From Chloroflexota bacterium (GTDB taxonomy: Bacteria > Chloroflexota > Anaerolineae > UBA3071), in the NCBI GenBank assembly GCA_014383605.1, contig JACNHM010000558.1, positions 1-37,395 on the forward strand: a DNA stretch of 37,395 nt, in the 5' to 3' direction. Both the position numbers and the translations under genes were made by a program. The notes under the pieces were generated by a model. The model searched no databases. It had not been told where the DNA came from and saw only the letters and a list, made by a program, of their open reading frames with translations. Positions 6,834-15,284 of this stretch are shown here, piece by piece; the stretch's first letter is position 1, and the number at the start of each line of letters is the position of its first letter.

Positions 6834-7694
6834 ATGCCTCTTGCGGGCCTGAAGGAGGTGCTTTCGCAAGCCCGGAGGCGGGGATATGGCGTTCCCAGTC
6901 TCCTGGCAGGCAACCTCGAAATGGTGATCGGCCAGGTGATGGCCGCAGAGGAGAAAGCATCTCCGCTTATCCTTGCCTACAACCGGGGGGTGACACCGAA
7001 GGTCCCTATGGAACTGGGCATTCCGTTGATCGTCAATGCTGCCACAAGAGCTGGCGTTCCCGTGGCCACGATCCTGGATCATGGGCAGAATCTCGAAGAG
7101 GTGGTGAGGGCGATACACCTGGGCACTTCCTCAGTCATGTTCGATGGTTCAAACCTGTCGTTTGAGGAGAATGTTCGCCAGACGAAAGAGATCGTGAGGG
7201 TTGCTCATAGCGTCGGCGTGAGTGTGGAGGCTGAGCTGGGCAGCATGGGCGGTTCTGAGGCAGCCTCAGAAGAGGGCAACTCCGAGAGGGCCTTCACCGA
7301 TCCGGATGCGGCGGCAGAGTTTGTGGAGAGAACCGGCGTGGACGCCCTGGCCATATCCTTTGGCAATGTGCATGGGCTGTACAAAGGAGAACCCTGTCTG
7401 GACCTGGAGCGGGTGCGACGGATTTACGCTCTCGTAGAGGTGCCTTTGGTGATGCATGGCGCGTCGGGTCTGGATGAAAGCGCGTATGCAGGTATCATCG
7501 AGAGCGGTATCAGCAAGGTGTGTTACTACACTGCCATGGGCATGGGGGCGTGCCGCGATCTCAGAGATCTGATGGCTGATGGGCATCAAAACGTCACTGT
7601 GTACCACCACATCATCTCCTGGGCCGTTGACTACTTCCATGCAGAGACGAAGAGATTGCTTGATCTTCTGGGGTGCTCGGGGATGGCCAGATAG
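6834..7694 (+). CDS. Class II (zinc) ketose-bisphosphate aldolase
   Basis: 286 residues of the FbaA/GatY/KbaY fold. Visible motifs are ATILDHGQ (a zinc His in DHG), SVMFDGSNLSFEENVRQT, SVEAELGSMGG, ISFGNVHGLYKG (second His) and VMHGASGLD (third His). In typical members the first motif is HLDHG; here the first His is replaced by Thr, but the ligand His of DHG is kept. In the GI.KVN motif Asn is replaced by Cys (GISKVCYYT), which may alter phosphate or substrate binding. It probably cleaves a ketose phosphate into DHAP or an analogue plus an aldehyde. A class I and a class II aldolase side by side suggests they act on different intermediates. Confidence 0.88.
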   Translation: MPLAGLKEVLSQARRRGYGVPSLLAGNLEMVIGQVMAAEEKASPLILAYNRGVTPKVPMELGIPLIVNAATRAGVPVATILDHGQNLEEVVRAIHLGTSSVMFDGSNLSFEENVRQTKEIVRVAHSVGVSVEAELGSMGGSEAASEEGNSERAFTDPDAAAEFVERTGVDALAISFGNVHGLYKGEPCLDLERVRRIYALVEVPLVMHGASGLDESAYAGIIESGISKVCYYTAMGMGACRDLRDLMADGHQNVTVYHHIISWAVDYFHAETKRLLDLLGCSGMAR

Positions 7695-7718
7695 GTGGTA
7701 GCTGAAGAGGCACTCGTG

Positions 7719-7745
7719 CCAACCTCACCAACCTTACCAACCTTC
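7719..7745. repeat. Short tandem repeat CCAACCT-type
   Basis: Three to four imperfect copies of a 9-bp unit (ACCAACCTT-like) just upstream of the SD of the next gene. A similar array, on the other strand and more degenerate, lies at 26612-26649. Confidence 0.6.
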
Positions 7746-7759
7746 AACAGGAGTACGTC

Positions 7760-8665
7760 ATGACCGGCAATAAACTCAAGTTCAGCTACTTCCAGCTCAC
7801 TTTCGGGCAGAGAGAGGCTTATCTGCATCCGGAAAAGACCTACGAGCGGCTGAAGAGGTGCGGGTATGACGCCATTGAGATCACACCGCCCAAAGGGCGC
7901 TATGGGCTCGGCGTGAAGATGGAAGACTACCTGGAAACTCACCAGCGACTCAAGGCAGAGTATGGGCTGGCGGTTTCTTGCATCAACGAGTGCTGGGGCG
8001 AAGAGTGGGACCCGTTTTCTCCCACCTACAAGACCTTGACCGAACCCAAGACGGCTGACCTGGCCGTTTCGGAGACCAGGTCCTCCGTTGATTTTGCGGC
8101 CGAGTTAGGAGCCCCCTTTGTCACGGTGGCCGTGGCCATACACGGTGACATCACCCGTGACAACGTGGCTGAATGCACGGCGGTGGCGGTGGATGCATTG
8201 CGACGCATGGCGGATTATGCGCAAGGCAAGAACATTCGGCTGGTGTTTGAGGCCACGAATCATCTGGAGATGGGCAAGTTTGTCAACACGGTGCTCAATC
8301 ACAAGCGCATGATCGAGTTGACCGAACGGGAGAACATCGGCATTCAGATAGACTGGTTCCACGCCAACTTCGAGGAGCTGAATCCCTACGAAGCGGTGAT
8401 AGATGCCGGCCCCTTGCTGTGGCACATGCACTTCCGCGATTCCAACTCCCTTACGCCGGGATACGGCACGGTGGACTTCAAGGCCGTGCTCCGGGCGGCG
8501 AAGAAAATCGGCTACGACGGCTATTGCACCATCGAAAGCGCGCCGATGATCCCCGATCCGGATACAGCGGCCAGGGACGGCATCGAGTATCTCAAGTTTC
8601 TCGAACGCATCGTGGATTATCAACTCGGCCCGGAGTTTCCCAACGGCTATGCCGTGCGGATGTAG
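7760..8665 (+). CDS. Sugar-phosphate isomerase/epimerase (xylose-isomerase-like TIM barrel)
   Basis: 301 residues of the AP-endonuclease-2/xylose-isomerase-like barrel, as in D-tagatose 3-epimerases and IolE/IolI-type proteins. Segments consistent with the metal site are LVFEATNH, GIQIDWFHANFEE, LLWHMHFRDSN and YCTIESA, giving the Glu-Asp-His-Glu pattern of the family. Cytosolic. It probably interconverts keto or aldo sugars for the kinases. An SD (ACAGGAG) lies 9 nt before the ATG. It follows the class II aldolase by 65 bp and is separated from the transporter genes by 131 bp, which hold only a possible 11-codon ORF. Confidence 0.85.
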   Translation: MTGNKLKFSYFQLTFGQREAYLHPEKTYERLKRCGYDAIEITPPKGRYGLGVKMEDYLETHQRLKAEYGLAVSCINECWGEEWDPFSPTYKTLTEPKTADLAVSETRSSVDFAAELGAPFVTVAVAIHGDITRDNVAECTAVAVDALRRMADYAQGKNIRLVFEATNHLEMGKFVNTVLNHKRMIELTERENIGIQIDWFHANFEELNPYEAVIDAGPLLWHMHFRDSNSLTPGYGTVDFKAVLRAAKKIGYDGYCTIESAPMIPDPDTAARDGIEYLKFLERIVDYQLGPEFPNGYAVRM

Positions 8666-8720
8666 TCATGCGCTCTGAGCCCCTATGCAGTCTCAATGGA
8701 GTGTCCAGAAAGGAGGTGGT

Positions 8721-8756
8721 GTGAACCTGCTACAACCGATTGGCATCTTGTGTTAG
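8721..8756 (+). CDS. Possible 11-codon leader peptide
   Basis: A GTG start at 8721 follows AAAGGAGGTG, one of the strongest SD sites in the window, and opens a frame of 11 codons (VNLLQPIGILC) ending at TAG. It lies between the epimerase and the transporter lipoprotein. It could be a leader peptide, a translation-coupling device, or the residue of a deleted gene start. I see no clear attenuator hairpin in the 40 nt that follow. Confidence 0.3.
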   Translation: MNLLQPIGILC

Positions 8757-8796
8757 TCGAATCTTCACTTCACACACAGTTTGAGGAGGTACAAAG

Positions 8797-10275
8797 ATGA
8801 GCGAGAATATGCTTAGCCGCCGAGATTTCCTGCGTCTAAGTGCCATGACGGCGGCTGGCGCGGCGTTTGCTGCCTGCGCAGGCCCGGCCCCGGCTCCGGA
8901 ACAGCCCGCCGTGAAACCGGCGGCAACGGAAGCACCGGCCGCGGCGCCTCCGGCGGCGAAAGAGGTGACCCTGGATGTCATGTCCCTGGCGGAGTACGAA
9001 GGGCCGTACCGCGAGATCTGGAACGTGTTCGATGCCTCACATCCAGGGATCAAGATCAACGTGTTCTCCATCAACGAGGACACGGCGGCTGCTCACGAGG
9101 CGAAGGTCGCGGGCGGGTATCTCCCGGCCATCGAGCTCACCCAGGAGATGCAGATCTTCTTCGACAAGAACAACTACCAGATGGCTGTCAACCTGGACGA
9201 GCTTGACTTCCCCTGGTGGGATCGCTGGCAGTTCGACGTCAAGAACATGTGGTCGGACCTGCACGGTCTGCCTGGCCCCCGTTCCCTGGACGTCTTCCAG
9301 GGCTTCGTCATGACCTGGCAGTACAACAAGGAACTGATGGACCAGGCCGGGCTCGATCCACAGAGGGACGTCAAGACCTGGGAGGACCTCAAGAAGTGGC
9401 TGGCTGAGGGTGCGGCCTGGGCAGCCAAGACCGATGGCGTGGACTGGTTCTGGAACCAGGCCTGGCACAACTGGATCTTCGGCAACAACTACATGGACTG
9501 CATCCCCCTGGCCCTCCCCGATGGTCAACGGGATCGGCAGCGCGATTGCTGGCAGGGCAAGGCCAAGTTCAACGCCGAGGATTCCCCCTACCGCCATGCC
9601 TACGAGTTCTTCCTGGCGGCGAACGACGAAGGCTGGATGCCCCCGAGCATGTGGACCCGGCTGTGGGAGGGCGACATGGAAGCCAGCTACATCGCCGCCA
9701 AGTCGGTCATGATGCTACACGGCCCGTGGGTGTGGGACAAGGCCCTGGCCGCCGGCTCCGGCTTCGCCGTGCAGGGGCATCAGGCTGGCCTGCCCGCCAC
9801 GCCGCCCGCCGAGGGGCAGGCGGTGTGGATGCAGAGTGCTCTGCCGCCCAACATCGACAACCAGTGGTTCATCCGGGCCGGCAACGAGAAGACCCCGCAC
9901 TGGGAGCAGACCCAGGTCGCCTGGAAATGGTTCTGGAGCCCGGAGGCGATCCCCATGAAGGCGCAGGCGGAAGGCCGTTGGCCGCTGTACGATCTCGACG
10001 AGGCACTGGAGCTCAAGGGGCCGCAGTTCCTGCAGGTTCTGAAGCACATCGGCACCGAGGGTGGCCTGTGGGCCGATGCGCGATTCGAGCAAGGGATGAC
10101 CGGCAACCTGGCGGCCAGCCCCTACCGCAAGAAGGGCTCGCAGGGAGTCTGGGACTGGGAGTCCAACGGCAACAACGAGGTCTTCGCTGACTTGCTGCAA
10201 CACAAGATCACCGTCCAGCAGGCCCTCGACATCGCCCAGCGCAACTGGGAAGAGAGCTTCGACATACCGGCCTAG
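8797..10275 (+). CDS. ABC sugar transporter substrate-binding lipoprotein
   Basis: 492 residues. Residues 7-13 are a twin-arginine motif (SRRDFLR), followed by a hydrophobic stretch and a lipobox (FAAC, Cys27), so a Tat-exported lipoprotein. Residues 28-55 are a Pro/Ala/Glu linker. The mature part is an extracellular solute-binding protein of family 1 (maltose-type), rich in Trp (about 20 residues, for example PWWDRWQFD and WFWNQAWHNWIFG), as expected for stacking on sugar rings. It would capture the imported carbohydrate and deliver it to the two permeases encoded next. Strong GAGGAGG SD. Together with the permeases it makes a CUT1-type importer. Confidence 0.92.
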   Translation: MSENMLSRRDFLRLSAMTAAGAAFAACAGPAPAPEQPAVKPAATEAPAAAPPAAKEVTLDVMSLAEYEGPYREIWNVFDASHPGIKINVFSINEDTAAAHEAKVAGGYLPAIELTQEMQIFFDKNNYQMAVNLDELDFPWWDRWQFDVKNMWSDLHGLPGPRSLDVFQGFVMTWQYNKELMDQAGLDPQRDVKTWEDLKKWLAEGAAWAAKTDGVDWFWNQAWHNWIFGNNYMDCIPLALPDGQRDRQRDCWQGKAKFNAEDSPYRHAYEFFLAANDEGWMPPSMWTRLWEGDMEASYIAAKSVMMLHGPWVWDKALAAGSGFAVQGHQAGLPATPPAEGQAVWMQSALPPNIDNQWFIRAGNEKTPHWEQTQVAWKWFWSPEAIPMKAQAEGRWPLYDLDEALELKGPQFLQVLKHIGTEGGLWADARFEQGMTGNLAASPYRKKGSQGVWDWESNGNNEVFADLLQHKITVQQALDIAQRNWEESFDIPA

Positions 10276-10401
10276 CGTAGGCAGAATCTTCCTATCAGAC
10301 GCGGGGCGGCTCACGCCTCCGAGTCTGTCATGAATCTCTGAAGTAGGGGCAGGTTGGCAGGCCTGCCCCTACTGGCATGTCTCTTTGGAGGGATAAACAT
10401 C

Positions 10402-11355
10402 ATGCAAGTTGCGCGCGCGACATCTTCTGGCCAGGAACTGGTCAAGGGTCGGCAAAGGAGAAAATGGAGTAAGCTCGAGCGCCGTCGCATGCTGCAAGAC
10501 TGGGCATTCATTCTACCCCAACTGGTGATCTTTGTTTTCCTGACCATCGTCCCCTTCTTCGTGGCCATCCCTATCCTCTTCACCGACATGTCCCAGTTCA
10601 ACGACCCACAGATCAATCCCGTGGGGCTGCGCAACTTCACGGCTATCTTCAACAACCCCAGCGTACTGCGTGACTATCTGCCGGCTCTGAGAAGGACCGT
10701 CGTGTTTGTGGCGCTCAACTACACGACGGTCTACATCTTCGGCCTCAGCCTGGCCCTGCTGATGTACGAGGTCGGCTTTCGGGGCGGCTTTTTCACGGTG
10801 GTCTATCTGCCCCTGATGGTGTCTGGCCTGGCGGTAGGTTACATGGCCGTGATGCTGTTCTCCGGGGAAACCGGAACGGGGAACCTATTGCTCCTGAAGT
10901 TGGGGCTCATCAAAAAAAGCATTGACATCTATTCCGCTCAAGGCACGGCGTTCCTTTTGCCCTTGCTGGTGGGCTGGCGCTACGCCGGCTACAACATGGC
11001 TATCTTCCTGTCCGGCCTTCTGGCGATCCCTGAGGAGACCATCGAATCCTCCATCGTGGACGGCGCTTCCTACTGGCAGCGGCTTTTCCGTGTTTACTTC
11101 CCCCAGATGTGGCCCGCCTTCATCCTGGCCACGACCATGTGCCTCATTGGCTCCTTCGCCGTCTTCGACGAACTGGTAGCCATGGGCGCTCTATACGTCA
11201 ATCCCGAAGCCAAGTTGCTCAGCATCCTGTTCTTCACGTATGGCTTCCAGGTCGAGCGGCTGGCTATGGGCATGACGCTGGCCGTGGAGACCTTCCTCCC
11301 TCTGGTCTTCATCGGCATCGGTCTGCAGCGTTTGCAACGACGTCTGCAGTACTAA
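10402..11355 (+). CDS. ABC sugar transporter permease, MalF-type
   Basis: 317 residues with about six membrane helices (first near residues 34-56). The coupling-helix (EAA) motif is ESSIVDGASYWQRLFRVYFP, the DGA...F.....P form of CUT1 sugar importers. The ATG at 10402 is chosen because TTTGGAGGG lies 10-12 nt upstream; the frame is open earlier but that part would overlap the SD. It pairs with the permease at 11375. No ATPase gene is present in the block, so a shared MsmK/UgpC-type ATPase encoded elsewhere is likely. Confidence 0.9.
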   Translation: MQVARATSSGQELVKGRQRRKWSKLERRRMLQDWAFILPQLVIFVFLTIVPFFVAIPILFTDMSQFNDPQINPVGLRNFTAIFNNPSVLRDYLPALRRTVVFVALNYTTVYIFGLSLALLMYEVGFRGGFFTVVYLPLMVSGLAVGYMAVMLFSGETGTGNLLLLKLGLIKKSIDIYSAQGTAFLLPLLVGWRYAGYNMAIFLSGLLAIPEETIESSIVDGASYWQRLFRVYFPQMWPAFILATTMCLIGSFAVFDELVAMGALYVNPEAKLLSILFFTYGFQVERLAMGMTLAVETFLPLVFIGIGLQRLQRRLQY

Positions 11356-11374
11356 ACGAGGAGGAATAGCCGCG

Positions 11375-12493
11375 ATGGCTAGCTCAACTGTGGTAGCAGA
11401 ATCCCAATATGCCAGAGAGCCCATATTCACCATGAGGCAGCGGAAGCGACTGCTCCGGGTGTTTGCTGTGGTGGTGATGACAATCTATACGGTGCTCAGC
11501 GTGTTTCCTTTCTACGCCCTCTTTGTGCGCAGTTTTGTGCCTACGAAAGAATCCGCGGATCTGCACCTTTGGCTCCCGGAGGTGGAAGAGGTCAGCATGA
11601 GTGCTGAAGTCGGCAACCTGTCCGTCTTCTACGATCTGGACTTGACGGATATGAAGGACGCGTTGGGTATCCCCCGGACCGAATTCCTTATGGCCCGCAC
11701 CACGCTGGCCGAGGTCGCCGAGCGATTCGACATCCCCGAGGAGAAGGTCAAGGAGCACTTCGCCGGATTCTACCGCTACAATGGTTGGAATACCTTGCTG
11801 TTTGGCGATCTGTATGGCACAACCTTCTGGGCCGCTCTGGGCAGGACATTGCTGGTGACCGTGGTAAGCCTGGTTCTGTTGATCGTCCTGTCCATTCTCA
11901 CAGGCTACGGGCTGGCCGGGTTGCGCCGCAGGGATCAGATGGCCGTGTATAACATCTACCTTCTGCAAATGGTCGTTCCCGTCATGCTGATCCTTCTGCC
12001 GCAATACCAGCTCTTTCAGTGGATCTTCAACCTGTTCCCCAACTACACCGAGAGGGGCCTGTTGCGCTGGGCGCTCCAGATCATAGCGCTCGTTCTGCTC
12101 AATATCAAGGGCACGGCCCTGTCCACGATGATCTTCACCTCTGCCATCAGTGGCGTCCCCAGGGATCTTGAGGACTCGGCCATGATTGACGGGGCCAGCA
12201 GGCTGCAGTATGTCCGGTATGTGTTGTTTCCCCTTCTGAAAGTGCCCATTGTCAGCCTGGTCGTCATCCAGATGCCTTTGTTCTACAATCAGTTCCTGGA
12301 GCCTTATGTGTATCTGGACCCGTCTAACTCGACGCTGCTGCCTTTCATCCAGAGCGCTGTGGGCCAGTTCTCGACCAACTTCCAGGTCATCTACTCGGCG
12401 ATCTTCGCTTCCGTGGTACCCATGGTTGTCGTTTATCTGATGTTCCGTCGGCTGTTCGTCGAGGGCGTGATGGCAGGAGCGATCAAGGGATAG
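11375..12493 (+). CDS. ABC sugar transporter permease, MalG-type, with extra domain
   Basis: 372 residues; typical MalG-type permeases have about 280. The first membrane helix is near 27-52 and the EAA motif is DSAMIDGASRLQYVRYVLFP. The extra length lies between helix one and helix two (about residues 57-146). It is charged and includes VEEVSMSAEVGNL and a helical segment TLAEVAERFDIPEEKVKEHF, which should face outside the membrane. It might contact the binding protein or sense a ligand (inference). It begins 20 bp after the partner permease with a GAGGAGG SD. Confidence 0.9.
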   Translation: MASSTVVAESQYAREPIFTMRQRKRLLRVFAVVVMTIYTVLSVFPFYALFVRSFVPTKESADLHLWLPEVEEVSMSAEVGNLSVFYDLDLTDMKDALGIPRTEFLMARTTLAEVAERFDIPEEKVKEHFAGFYRYNGWNTLLFGDLYGTTFWAALGRTLLVTVVSLVLLIVLSILTGYGLAGLRRRDQMAVYNIYLLQMVVPVMLILLPQYQLFQWIFNLFPNYTERGLLRWALQIIALVLLNIKGTALSTMIFTSAISGVPRDLEDSAMIDGASRLQYVRYVLFPLLKVPIVSLVVIQMPLFYNQFLEPYVYLDPSNSTLLPFIQSAVGQFSTNFQVIYSAIFASVVPMVVVYLMFRRLFVEGVMAGAIKG

Positions 12494-12502
12494 TTGAACC
12501 CC

Positions 12503-14164
12503 ATGCCCCATCCAAAGCCTGAGCCAAAAAGTCAACGGGTCATCTTTCAGCCTGCCACCTATCGGGGCATGCAACAGGGTATCAACAAGATCGTCGAGGC
12601 TATCCGCCCCACTCTGGGCCCTTTGCCCCGCGTCGTCGCCATTGATCGGATCCTCGACAACAGGATGCCGGAACTGCTCGACAACGGCGCCGTGATCGCC
12701 CAGCGCATCATCCAATTGCCGGGCCGTGCTGAAGACGTGGGCGCGATGCTCGTCCGAGACCTCCTGGTGCGCATCAGGGATCAGGTGGGGGATGGCACCG
12801 CTACCGCGGCGCTGTTGTTCCAGTTGATCTACAACGAGGGCGTGCGCTATCTGACCTCCGGCGGCAACGCCATGCGCTTGCGTGCCTACCTGGAACAGGG
12901 CATGCGGGCCATCCTCGATCAACTTTCGGAAAGCACTGTTCATCTGGAGGGCAAAGAGAAGCTCGCGCAGATCGCAGAGACCATCTGCTATGATCCGCCC
13001 ATGGCCAGGCTGATGGGCGAGATCTTCGACATCATCGGCGAATATGGCCGGCTGGAGATCCGAAAGGGACGCGGCCGAGGTTTGGAGCGGGAGTACGTGG
13101 AAGGGATCTACTGGGAGCGTGGCCTCGTGTCGCGGGAAATGATCACCGGCCACGCCCAACTCCGCACCGAGTTCGAGAATGCGGCCATCCTGATCAGCGA
13201 TCTGAGGATCGAAACACCCCAGCAGCTCTTCCCCGTGCTGGAGCTGGCGATCCGGGCCGATGTTCGCTATCTCTTCATGGTGCTGGGCGAGATCTCCGAT
13301 GCGGCCATCAATTTCCTGTTGGCCAACAAGAATCCGGAGCGGTTTCAGGCTGTGGCGGTGCAAACGCCCGGTTGGGACGTCTACGCCCGGGCCGCAGCCC
13401 TGGAGGACCTGGCCGTGTTGACCGGCGGGCGTCCTTTCGTGCGCATCGCCGGTGACACCCTGGACCGGATAGGACTGGATGATCTCGGCCAGGCGCGGCG
13501 GGTGTGGGCTGACCGCCGCAACTTCCGGATCATCGGCGGCAAGGGCGATGCGCGGGCCCTGCGCCAGCACATCGCCCACCTGCGAGCTCGCTTCGATCGA
13601 ACCGATAACCCGGTCGAGCGGGAGAAACTGCGAGAACGGATCGGCAAGCTGATGGGCGGGTCGGCGACGCTGTGGGTCGGCGGCGCCACGGAGCTGGAGA
13701 TCGAGGAGCGCAAGGAACTGGCAGAGCGGACCGCCGCCGCCATGCGGGGAGCCATGATGGAAGGCGTGGTGCCTGGCGGCGGTGTGGCTTTGCTGGCCTG
13801 TCGCCCGGCGTTGCAGCGGTTGCTAGATCAGAGCAGCGACAGCGATGCCCACGCTGCCTATCGAATCTTGATCAAAGCGGTGGAAGCGCCGATGCGCGCC
13901 ATCATCGCCAACGCGGGGTACGATGCCAGCGAAGTCATGGCCCACGTCAAACTGGCCGGGCCGGGACATGTTTTTGATGTGACCTCGGGACAGATCGTGG
14001 ATGTGGCGCAGTCGGGTATCTACGACGCGACCGCCGTGCAGAAGTCGGCCGTGTACGGCGCGGTTACCAGCGCCGCGCAGGCTCTGACCATTGATGTCCT
14101 GGTTCACCGCCAGGAACAACCGCTGGTAACCGGGCGTGAGCCGAGCAAGATCAAGCGACTGTAG
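12503..14164 (+). CDS. Divergent GroEL/Cpn60-like chaperonin
   Basis: About 553 residues, homologous to GroEL over the whole length. Kept features are the TLGP turn near 37-40, LLDNGAVIAQRI, the GDGTATA nucleotide motif at 96-102 (GroEL has GDGTTTA, including Asp87), and EGVVPGGGVALL. Changes: the KGRNV phosphate loop is replaced by LPRVV. By alignment anchored on EGVV, the ATP-hydrolysis residue GroEL Asp398 is replaced by Arg (AERTAAAM). There is no GGM tail and no adjacent groES. It is therefore probably not the housekeeping chaperonin and may bind ATP but hydrolyse it poorly. ATG 12503 or TTG 12494 may be the start. It follows the permease almost directly, so it is co-transcribed with the sugar importer. 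Confidence 0.85.
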   Translation: MPHPKPEPKSQRVIFQPATYRGMQQGINKIVEAIRPTLGPLPRVVAIDRILDNRMPELLDNGAVIAQRIIQLPGRAEDVGAMLVRDLLVRIRDQVGDGTATAALLFQLIYNEGVRYLTSGGNAMRLRAYLEQGMRAILDQLSESTVHLEGKEKLAQIAETICYDPPMARLMGEIFDIIGEYGRLEIRKGRGRGLEREYVEGIYWERGLVSREMITGHAQLRTEFENAAILISDLRIETPQQLFPVLELAIRADVRYLFMVLGEISDAAINFLLANKNPERFQAVAVQTPGWDVYARAAALEDLAVLTGGRPFVRIAGDTLDRIGLDDLGQARRVWADRRNFRIIGGKGDARALRQHIAHLRARFDRTDNPVEREKLRERIGKLMGGSATLWVGGATELEIEERKELAERTAAAMRGAMMEGVVPGGGVALLACRPALQRLLDQSSDSDAHAAYRILIKAVEAPMRAIIANAGYDASEVMAHVKLAGPGHVFDVTSGQIVDVAQSGIYDATAVQKSAVYGAVTSAAQALTIDVLVHRQEQPLVTGREPSKIKRL

Positions 14165-14169
14165 CTGAC

Positions 14170-15114
14170 ATGGCAGAAGAAACCACAACTCAGGACGTTG
14201 TCTATTCCCTGGCCGCGTCACCCACCTTTGACCGGGATGGCCTTTGCTTCGCTGCCCGGGCGTCGGGATTGTACCGATCTGAGGATGGCGGCCTCACCTG
14301 GCAGGACGCCTATGCCTCGCTGGAGCTGGACACCGCCTTGCCCACGGCGGCTGTGGCCGTGTCCCCCGATTTTCAGGCCGATGGCTGCGTGTTCGCCGGG
14401 GTGCCTGGCGCCATCTTGCGCTCGCTTGACGGCGGCCGCAGTTGGTTCGTCACCCGTTTGCCCTCGCCGCCGCCTCTCGTCCTGGCGTTGGTGGTGTCGC
14501 CTAATTGGGCTCACGATGGCACGTTGCTCGCCGGCACGCTGGAAGATGGTGTGTTCCGCTCCGGCGACCGGGGCGCGCTCTGGCCAACGTGGAACTTCGG
14601 CCTGTTGGATTTGAACGTGCTCTGCCTGGCCATCTCGCCCGATTTTGCCCATGACGAGACGCTCTTCGCCGGTACCGAGAGTGGCATTTTCCGCAGCACG
14701 AACGGCGGCCGCGCCTGGCGAGAGGTGGACTTCTCTCCCGATGCCGCGCCGGTGCTCACTCTCGCCTTGTCCCCGAACTACGCCAACAACGGTGTCCTGT
14801 TCGCGGGCACGGAATCGCAGGGCCTTTTCCGTTCCGATGACAGGGGGCACCATTGGGTGCGCCTGGGCGAGTCCATCGTGACCGATGCCGTGAATGGCCT
14901 TATCCTTTCGCCCCAGTTCCCGGCCCAACCGCATATGCTGGTCGTACAGGGAGACGCGCTGCTTGTCTCGCGAGATGGCGGCCACACCTGGTCTCCCTGG
15001 CAGGCAGGCTGGTCCGCCGGCCGGGATATCGCCTCCGTGATCGCACCGCAAGGGCTCGATCCGGGTGCTCCCCTGCTGGTTGGCCTGGTCGGAGGCGACG
15101 TGCTGCGCATCTGA
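14170..15114 (+). CDS. BNR/Ycf48-like beta-propeller protein
   Basis: 314 residues made of five to six repeats of about 50 residues with the pattern SP.FA.D..LFAGT..G.FRS.DGG..W, for example GIFRSTNGGRAWREV and GLFRSDDRGHHWVRL. These are BNR/Asp-box repeats of a beta propeller, as in Ycf48 and sialidase-like proteins. There is no signal peptide, so it should be cytosolic, unlike most sialidases; the catalytic residues of a sialidase are not evident. It starts 5 bp after the chaperonin-like gene and likely works with it or with the transporter. Function unknown; a protein-binding propeller is the most cautious reading. Confidence 0.75.
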   Translation: MAEETTTQDVVYSLAASPTFDRDGLCFAARASGLYRSEDGGLTWQDAYASLELDTALPTAAVAVSPDFQADGCVFAGVPGAILRSLDGGRSWFVTRLPSPPPLVLALVVSPNWAHDGTLLAGTLEDGVFRSGDRGALWPTWNFGLLDLNVLCLAISPDFAHDETLFAGTESGIFRSTNGGRAWREVDFSPDAAPVLTLALSPNYANNGVLFAGTESQGLFRSDDRGHHWVRLGESIVTDAVNGLILSPQFPAQPHMLVVQGDALLVSRDGGHTWSPWQAGWSAGRDIASVIAPQGLDPGAPLLVGLVGGDVLRI

Positions 15115-15284
15115 TGAGGGGGGTGTTCGCCGTTCACAGTTCGTAGACATCGCTTCTGTACCCTCCGCCCGAGAAGATCACGCGACGGCGTCGCCGCTTG
15201 AACGCGGGCAAGCGGGCTGGGGCGCCGAGGGCGCACCGCTCGCTGACCGTTTTCGTGATCACATATCAGGAGAAAGTGACTTCG

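Noticed and set aside
11384..13579. 731-aa open frame on the minus strand
   Set aside because: It is antisense to the permease and chaperonin-like genes, which have clear family motifs; the minus frame is His/Asp/Gln-rich without motifs, typical of a mirror frame in GC-rich DNA.
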